The notes beneath the pieces are model-generated. The model had not been told where the DNA came from. It was given only the letters and a program-made list of their open reading frames with translations, and ran no database searches. From Edaphovirga cremea (GTDB taxonomy: Bacteria; Pseudomonadota; Gammaproteobacteria; Enterobacterales; Enterobacteriaceae), in NCBI RefSeq assembly GCF_003332275.1, contig NZ_QOVA01000007.1, forward strand, positions 1 to 64,000: a stretch of DNA of 64,000 nt. Direction: 5' to 3'. Each line of letters opens with the position of its first letter. The first letter of the stretch is position 1. Positions 59,296 to 64,000 of the stretch are shown in pieces. A program made the position numbers and the translations under genes.

Positions 59296-60804
59296 GTGAA
59301 AACTGAAAACACAACAAAAGATGAAAGCGTCAGTATGAACGCGTTCAAACAACCCAAGGCGTTCTATCTCATCTTCTCCATCGAATTGTGGGAACGATTT
59401 GGTTACTACGGCCTGCAAGGCATCATGGCCGTCTATCTGGTCAAAATGCTTGGCCTGTCAGAAGCAGACTCCATCACCCTTTTCTCCTCATTCAGCGCAC
59501 TCGTTTATGGTTTTGTCGCCATCGGTGGCTGGCTGGGCGATAAAGTGCTGGGAGCCAAGCGCGTCATTGTGCTCGGCTCGCTGGTTCTGGCCATTGGTTA
59601 TGCGCTGGTGGCCTATTCCGGCCATGACATCATGTGGGTGTATATGGGTATGGCAACTATTGCTGTCGGTAATGGTTTGTTTAAAGCCAATCCGTCCTCC
59701 CTGCTCTCTACGTGTTACCAGAAAGACGATCCGCGCCTTGATGGTGCGTTCACCATGTATTACATGGCGGTCAATATCGGTTCGTTTTTCTCTATGCTTG
59801 CCACTCCGTGGTTGGCGGCGAAATATGGCTGGAGCGTGGCGTTTTCCCTGAGCGTGGTAGGTATGCTGATTACCCTGGTCAACTTCATGTTCTGCAAAAA
59901 ATGGGTTAAGAAACAGGGTTCCAAACCTGATTTCGAGCCGTTGCAATACAAGAAATTGCTGATGGTCATTATTGGTGTGGTCGCGCTGATTACCCTGTCG
60001 ACCTGGTTGTTGCATCACCAGCAAATCGCCCGCTATGCGCTGGCGCTGATTTCGGTGGGCATCATCATTATCTTCGCCAAGGAAACCTTTAACCTGCATG
60101 GCATTGCACGGCGCAAAATGATCGTCGCCTTCCTGTTGATGCTGGAAGCCGTGGTGTTCTTTGTGTTGTATAGCCAGATGCCGACTTCACTGAACTTCTT
60201 CGCAATTCACAATGTTGAAAAGACCCTGTTCGGCCTGACGTTTCAACCAGAACAGTTCCAGGCACTGAACCCGTTCTGGATTATGGTTGCGAGTCCGATA
60301 CTGGCGGCGATCTACACCAAAATGGGCGATCGTATGCCAATGCCACACAAATTCGCATTGGGTATGGTGCTGTGCTCGGGTGCATTCCTGGTTCTGCCAT
60401 GGGGCGCGTCGTTGGCCAATGATCAGGGTATCGTTTCGGTAAACTGGTTGGTATTGAGCTATTGCTTGCAGAGTATTGGCGAACTGATGATCTCCGGACT
60501 GGGTCTGGCGATGGTGGCACAATTGGTTCCACAGCGCCTGATGGGCTTCATTATGGGTTCATGGTTCCTGACTACCGCCGCGGCAGCGATCATTGCGGGT
60601 AAAGTGGCAAATCTGACTGCAGCGCCAAAAGACATCATTGATGCGCATGCTTCACTGGCTATTTATAGCCATGTATTTATGCAGATTGGTATTGTTACGG
60701 CAATCATTGCCGTGCTGATGCTGCTCACCGCGCCAAGGCTGCATCATATGACGCTGGATAACGCTGAAGACAAGCGGCTTGCAGAATTAGCTACCGCGCA
60801 ATAA
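59296..60804 (+). CDS. dtpA: Dipeptide/tripeptide:proton symporter
   Basis: 502 residues from GTG at 59296, chosen because AGAGG stands 5 nt upstream and the resulting N-terminus ([20 protein letters not shown]) parallels E. coli DtpA (500 residues); an ATG at 59215 would add 27 residues. Fourteen membrane helices are expected. The POT signature [14 protein letters not shown] (ExxERF) is near residue 25 and the second motif [15 protein letters not shown] near 155. It imports di- and tripeptides with protons. Confidence 0.92.
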   Translation: MKTENTTKDESVSMNAFKQPKAFYLIFSIELWERFGYYGLQGIMAVYLVKMLGLSEADSITLFSSFSALVYGFVAIGGWLGDKVLGAKRVIVLGSLVLAIGYALVAYSGHDIMWVYMGMATIAVGNGLFKANPSSLLSTCYQKDDPRLDGAFTMYYMAVNIGSFFSMLATPWLAAKYGWSVAFSLSVVGMLITLVNFMFCKKWVKKQGSKPDFEPLQYKKLLMVIIGVVALITLSTWLLHHQQIARYALALISVGIIIIFAKETFNLHGIARRKMIVAFLLMLEAVVFFVLYSQMPTSLNFFAIHNVEKTLFGLTFQPEQFQALNPFWIMVASPILAAIYTKMGDRMPMPHKFALGMVLCSGAFLVLPWGASLANDQGIVSVNWLVLSYCLQSIGELMISGLGLAMVAQLVPQRLMGFIMGSWFLTTAAAAIIAGKVANLTAAPKDIIDAHASLAIYSHVFMQIGIVTAIIAVLMLLTAPRLHHMTLDNAEDKRLAELATAQ

Positions 60805-60830
60805 GACGTTCCTCAGCAGCATAACTGGAA

Positions 60831-60861
60831 AACGCGCCTTTCATTCAGGGCGCGTTTTTTT
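60831..60861 (+). terminator. dtpA terminator
   Basis: AACGCGCC (60831-60838) pairs with GGCGCGTT (60849-60856), followed by five more Ts. Confidence 0.9.
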
Positions 60862-60912
60862 ATCCTTTATTAAATAAATGATATTGATAAATAAAAGACG
60901 CTAGCCGAACCC

Positions 60913-61008
60913 ATGGATAACGCGCGCAAAAGCCTTTTCAGCGAAGTGTGGCAAGTGCCTTATCTGCCGCTGGATCCTGCTGATGTCGGTTATAGTTATG
61001 AGGGCTGA
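60913..61008 (+). pseudogene. Short fragment resembling long-form 2-isopropylmalate synthase
   Basis: A 31-codon frame begins MDNARKSLFSEVWQVPYLPL and goes on DPADVGYSYEG before TGA. The part WQVPYLPLDPADVGYSYE matches the segment before the VIRVNSQSGKGG motif of the long LeuA (2-isopropylmalate synthase) class. No further LeuA sequence is seen on either side. It is a remnant of a gene lost by deletion. Confidence 0.6.
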
Positions 61009-61105
61009 AAAGGTTGTCGGTAAATTTCATGTTGAATCAATACGGTGTTTTTTACTTTAGCCCAGCATGCCACTATTGCCGCTATCTGCAACGGTTATCG
61101 CCTGA

Positions 61106-62137
61106 TTAGAGCGCACCAACCCAATTTACGTGCGTCTGTTCACCCGCAACCAGACTCATTTTCTGCGCCATCATAATGTGCCGTAACTCCTTTGGCGTCG
61201 CGCCGTAGGTTTCAACAAAATGCCGGCGCAGCGTGCTCAACTCCAGACCACAACGCTTGGCAATAATCGACAGGCTGAGATCGGAAACGGATGCATTGCG
61301 CAGCAATCGTTTTGCCAACGTCAACCGCCGGTTACGGACAAAATGCGCTATGCCTCCCAACGGTTCAAAAAGACGGTAGAGGCTGGAGCGAGAAATCGCA
61401 AAGTGCTTGCACAATAGTTCAACGGAAAGGGGTGCGGAAAGATTTCTTTCGATATACAGGCAGATCCTTTCCAGTTTGCTGCCCAGTATCTCGGGTTGCT
61501 GCACGATATTACCGGCGGTGACCTGCAGGGCTTGCATAAATACCGCCGCAGCCCCTGCTCCCGTGCTGAGGATCTCCTGCTCGGTCATTTGATCAAAGAC
61601 CTGCAGCATGGCGTTGAAGTGGTTGCGAACCAGAAAGTTGACCGGTGAAGTGACAGGAATAGGGTGTCCATGCAGCGAGGCGATATCCACTGAGTTGGTC
61701 ACCGCATACTTTGGCATAATCATGTATTGGTAGGTGCACCGATGCGGCGGATGTTTTCCCGGATAAACATGCACTTTTATCGGCAGTGACATATCCTGGA
61801 TCAGGATATCCCCTTGGGAAAGTAATACCCGTCGGCCAAAACATTGGCACTCCATGGCACCGATGATAACAATGAAAATCAAAATATGATCGGGCATGGA
61901 AAAGAGATTGCCATGCTGGCGATGAAGGTCGTGTTCGCAGACGGTGAGCACACCACCAATAATTTTGCCGAAGTTATACCCTGTCACACGCCAATCAAAT
62001 TCAGCAAAATTCTTTTTAGGCAGTACCAATTTTAAACCTGCGGAGGACATCCCGTCTTCCCATTCGTAAAAGCTCGTATCAAAATCCTGATAATGTGTTG
62101 CCGAATCAGTGATTTTACGTGAAGCAGCATACGTCAT
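61106..62137 (-). CDS. AraC-family transcriptional regulator
   Basis: 343 residues. The N-terminal half fits the AraC_binding_2-type sensing domain seen in FeaR/NphR-like regulators (DILIQDMSLPIKVHVYPG). The C-terminal HTH (about 225-325) has PLSVELLCKHFAISRSSLYRLFEPLGG and LSIIAKRCGLELSTLRRHFVETYGATPKELR. The effector is unknown. It diverges from phzF-like and GST genes, which may be its targets. Two copies of TAGGAATAT, 20 bp apart, lie directly before its start, suggesting autoregulation. Confidence 0.88.
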   Translation of the reverse strand: MTYAASRKITDSATHYQDFDTSFYEWEDGMSSAGLKLVLPKKNFAEFDWRVTGYNFGKIIGGVLTVCEHDLHRQHGNLFSMPDHILIFIVIIGAMECQCFGRRVLLSQGDILIQDMSLPIKVHVYPGKHPPHRCTYQYMIMPKYAVTNSVDIASLHGHPIPVTSPVNFLVRNHFNAMLQVFDQMTEQEILSTGAGAAAVFMQALQVTAGNIVQQPEILGSKLERICLYIERNLSAPLSVELLCKHFAISRSSLYRLFEPLGGIAHFVRNRRLTLAKRLLRNASVSDLSLSIIAKRCGLELSTLRRHFVETYGATPKELRHIMMAQKMSLVAGEQTHVNWVGAL

Positions 62138-62172
62138 TAGGAATATCCGTCAAATACTAGGAATATTCCTAG
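62138..62172 (-). promoter_or_regulatory. Palindrome and direct repeat at the AraC-type regulator start
   Basis: CTAGGAATATTCCTAG (62157-62172) is a perfect 16-bp palindrome. Half of it, TAGGAATAT, is repeated at 62138-62146, touching the start codon, 20 bp away. Spacing of about two helical turns fits a regulator dimer. Confidence 0.6.
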
Positions 62173-62397
62173 AGATTAATCCGATTACCGAAACCAAATC
62201 AACTAGCAAATGTAATCTTTAACGTAAATGCGTATTTTTGACTTTTTAATCCATGCAACCGCCTGTCCAGCCTGAACAATTTGAGTTAGACGGCTCGTTG
62301 TCTCGATGCTTGCCCCGTTTGCGCTTTATTAAAGACTCCGCCCACCTATTTCGGCATAATTCTGGCATAACGCCATCCAGTGAGGGAAAACCACACC

Positions 62398-63192
62398 ATG
62401 ACCGCACCTGATTTCTTTTTAGTCGATGCCTTTACCGACCATATTTTTGGCGGCAATCCTGCGGCTGTCTGCCCTCTGCAACGTTGGCCGGACGATGATC
62501 GCCTCCTGCGCATGACCCAGGAGCACAATCAGGCTGAGACGGCCTTTTTTGTCGCAACAGAAGACGGCTTCGAGCTGCGCTGGTTTACCGTGCTCGGCGA
62601 GATTAATCTCTGTGGGCACGCAACTCTGGCCACTGCGCAGGTGATTTTCAACCACCTGCACTATCCAGGGGATGAGATTCGCTTTTCCACCCGTTTTGTC
62701 GGGCCGCTGACGGTCAAACGCAAAGACGACGGGTTAATGCTGGATTTTCCTGCGTGGTACCCGGAACCGGTAGAAACACTGCCGTCGGCGCTGCTGGAAG
62801 GATTGGGCATCACACGGGCCGGGCAGGCGTTTTCAGGCCGCGATTACCTGCTGGTTTTGGAAAATGAACAGGCTGTTCGCAACGTCAATCCTGATTTTTC
62901 CCTATTGGGTCAGGCCGGCAAGTGCGTCTGCATTACCGCCGCTGGTGACGACTGCGATTTCGTCAGCCGCTTCTTTTGCCCCGGTGACGCCCATCAGGAA
63001 GATCCGGTTACCGGCTCCACGCACACCATGCTGATTCCTTTCTGGTCGAAACGCCTGGGTAAACAGCAGATGATGGCGCGTCAATTGTCAGCCCGCGGGG
63101 GCGAATTGCGCTGCGAATATACCGGTGATCGGGTATTGATTTCCGGACAGGCACGAACCTATTTGCAAGGCTCACTTTTCCTGACAAACTGA
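62398..63192 (+). CDS. PhzF-family isomerase/epimerase-like protein
   Basis: 264 residues from ATG at 62398 (MTAPDFFLVDAFTDHIFGGN); a GTG at 62380 would add six residues. Diaminopimelate-epimerase-like fold with GGNPAAV, the catalytic Glu in HNQAETAFF (Glu47), INLCGHATLATA and the end motif EDPVTGSTHTMLIPFW. PhzF enzymes isomerise small metabolites; the substrate here is unknown. A GST gene starts 37 bp downstream. Confidence 0.9.
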   Translation: MTAPDFFLVDAFTDHIFGGNPAAVCPLQRWPDDDRLLRMTQEHNQAETAFFVATEDGFELRWFTVLGEINLCGHATLATAQVIFNHLHYPGDEIRFSTRFVGPLTVKRKDDGLMLDFPAWYPEPVETLPSALLEGLGITRAGQAFSGRDYLLVLENEQAVRNVNPDFSLLGQAGKCVCITAAGDDCDFVSRFFCPGDAHQEDPVTGSTHTMLIPFWSKRLGKQQMMARQLSARGGELRCEYTGDRVLISGQARTYLQGSLFLTN

Positions 63193-63228
63193 ATTCCCGC
63201 ATTCGGCGGATTAATCAGGAGCGACGCT

Positions 63229-63852
63229 GTGTTAACTATTCTAGGCAGGTCATCTTCCATTAACGTAAGAAAGGTTCTGTGTACTTGTGACGAGTTGGCG
63301 CTCAACTATGTGCAACAGCATTGGGGTGCAGGGTTTGCCCCCACGGCAACACCCGAATTTATGGCGCTCAATCCCAATGCGCTGGTCCCCGTCATGCAGG
63401 AGGGTGATTTTGTCCTCTGGGAGTCGAATACCATTTGCCGTTACCTCGCCAATACCCATCCGCAGGCGGGCCTATTACCGGTCGATCCACAGCAGCGTGC
63501 CCACGTTGAGAAATGGATGGACTGGCAGTTGGGGGATTTGAATAACGCCTGGCGTTACGTCTTTATGGCTCGTTTACGCAATACCCCAGCGAATCCCGAT
63601 CCTGCGCTGCTGGCTGCCAGCGAGAAAAGCTGGAATCACCAGATGCAGATCCTCGATCAGCAAGTGGATAAAACGGCGGCCTGGGTGACCGGCGAGCACT
63701 TTACCCTTGCCGATATCGTGCTCGGGCTCTCCCTGCACCGCTGGCTGATGACACCCATGTCCCGCCCTGCGCTTCCGGCATTGGATGCCTATTACGACCG
63801 TCTGCGCGAGCGTCCGACATTTGCCACTTACGCCACGCAGGAATGGCCATAA
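63229..63852 (+). CDS. Glutathione S-transferase
   Basis: 207 residues from GTG at 63229, with AGGAG 7 nt upstream. The N-terminal thioredoxin fold carries the active-site region GRSSSINVRKVLC (Ser8-10), the cis-Pro in NPNALVPV and the glutathione-binding ESNTICRYLA. The C-terminal helical domain has the N-capping-box pattern TLADIVLG. The substrate is unknown. It likely forms a small operon with the PhzF-like gene. Confidence 0.92.
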   Translation: MLTILGRSSSINVRKVLCTCDELALNYVQQHWGAGFAPTATPEFMALNPNALVPVMQEGDFVLWESNTICRYLANTHPQAGLLPVDPQQRAHVEKWMDWQLGDLNNAWRYVFMARLRNTPANPDPALLAASEKSWNHQMQILDQQVDKTAAWVTGEHFTLADIVLGLSLHRWLMTPMSRPALPALDAYYDRLRERPTFATYATQEWP

Positions 63853-63926
63853 ACACTGATTACCGTTCCCCGTGACTGAAGGTTTTTCCCAGAGGGCATG
63901 CGGATTGAGTGCCCGATCGGCGAATC

Positions 63927-63958
63927 AATAATGTGATCTTCATTTAGGTCACATTATT
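63927..63958. promoter_or_regulatory. 10-bp perfect inverted repeat near the right edge
   Basis: AATAATGTGA (63927-63936) and TCACATTATT (63949-63958) are separated by 12 bp. It lies after the GST gene and before whatever begins beyond the window. It looks like an operator; spacing differs from a CRP site (TGTGA-N6-TCACA). Confidence 0.55.
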
Positions 63959-64000
63959 TTCAGTCGCAAGGATAAAAATCTGATAACGTAAAGTTATGAA

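Noticed and set aside
63927-63958. CRP site
   Set aside because: TGTGA and TCACA are separated by 18 bases in total rather than the required 6.

Overview
The window is a stretch of enterobacterial chromosome. Its gene order closely follows the E. coli region around 27-29 minutes (rnm/yciO - trp - ompW - yciC/B/A - tonB - yciI - cls - yciU - opp - ychE - adhE - tdk - hns - rssBA - ychJ - purU - tyrT - ycjFX - psp - sap - fabI). Several traits point away from Escherichia and towards the Pectobacteriaceae/Yersiniaceae side of Enterobacterales (Pectobacterium, Brenneria, Serratia and relatives): trpG and trpD are separate genes, a UDP-glucuronate epimerase/UDP-glucose dehydrogenase pair occupies the galU position, an Afu/Fbp-type ferric ABC transporter sits between yciI and yciY, and a palindromic repeat of a kind I recall from these genera is present. 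The genus is an inference; nothing in the window proves it.

Layout. (1) 1-1370: the 3' end of a large protein with a glycine-rich hydrophobic C-terminus, followed with ATGA overlap by a two-helix membrane protein. This looks like a toxin/effector with its immunity protein. (2) 1.4-3.2 kb: yciO and rnm on the minus strand, with a structured RNA between them. (3) 3.3-10.2 kb: the complete trp operon with TrpR operator, leader peptide, attenuator, trpEGDCFBA and terminator. (4) 10.4-19.1 kb: envelope and small housekeeping genes (BON lipoprotein, ompW with a perfect FNR box, YkgJ-type protein, yciC, SulP transporter, yciB, yciA, tonB, yciI, CDF metal exporter, DUF1003 protein). (5) 19.4-23.4 kb: afuABC-like iron uptake operon. 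(6) 23.5-33.2 kb: yciY, cls, yciU, oppABCDF and ychE, with a decayed second oppA upstream of oppA. (7) 33.4-44.2 kb: adhE, tdk, hns, sugar-nucleotide genes, rssB with a deleted rssA, ychJ, purU. (8) 44.3-45.0 kb: tRNA-Tyr with a tyrT-like stringent promoter and three tandem ~169-bp rtT-like repeats, each carrying the tRNA 3' end. (9) 45-50.4 kb: pspABCD-ycjXF and divergent pspF around a sigma-54 promoter. (10) 50.8-57.1 kb: sapABCDF and fabI. (11) 57.3-64 kb: accessory end with a palindromic repeat, a two-domain carboxymuconolactone-decarboxylase/peroxidase-like protein with a degenerate redox motif, dtpA, a leuA fragment, an AraC-type regulator with a palindrome at its start codon, a PhzF-like protein and a glutathione S-transferase.

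Most of the window is conserved core. The least explained parts are the left-edge effector/immunity pair, the rnm-yciO intergenic RNA, the decaying genes (second oppA, rssA, leuA fragment), the tRNA-linked repeat array and the 57-64 kb region.
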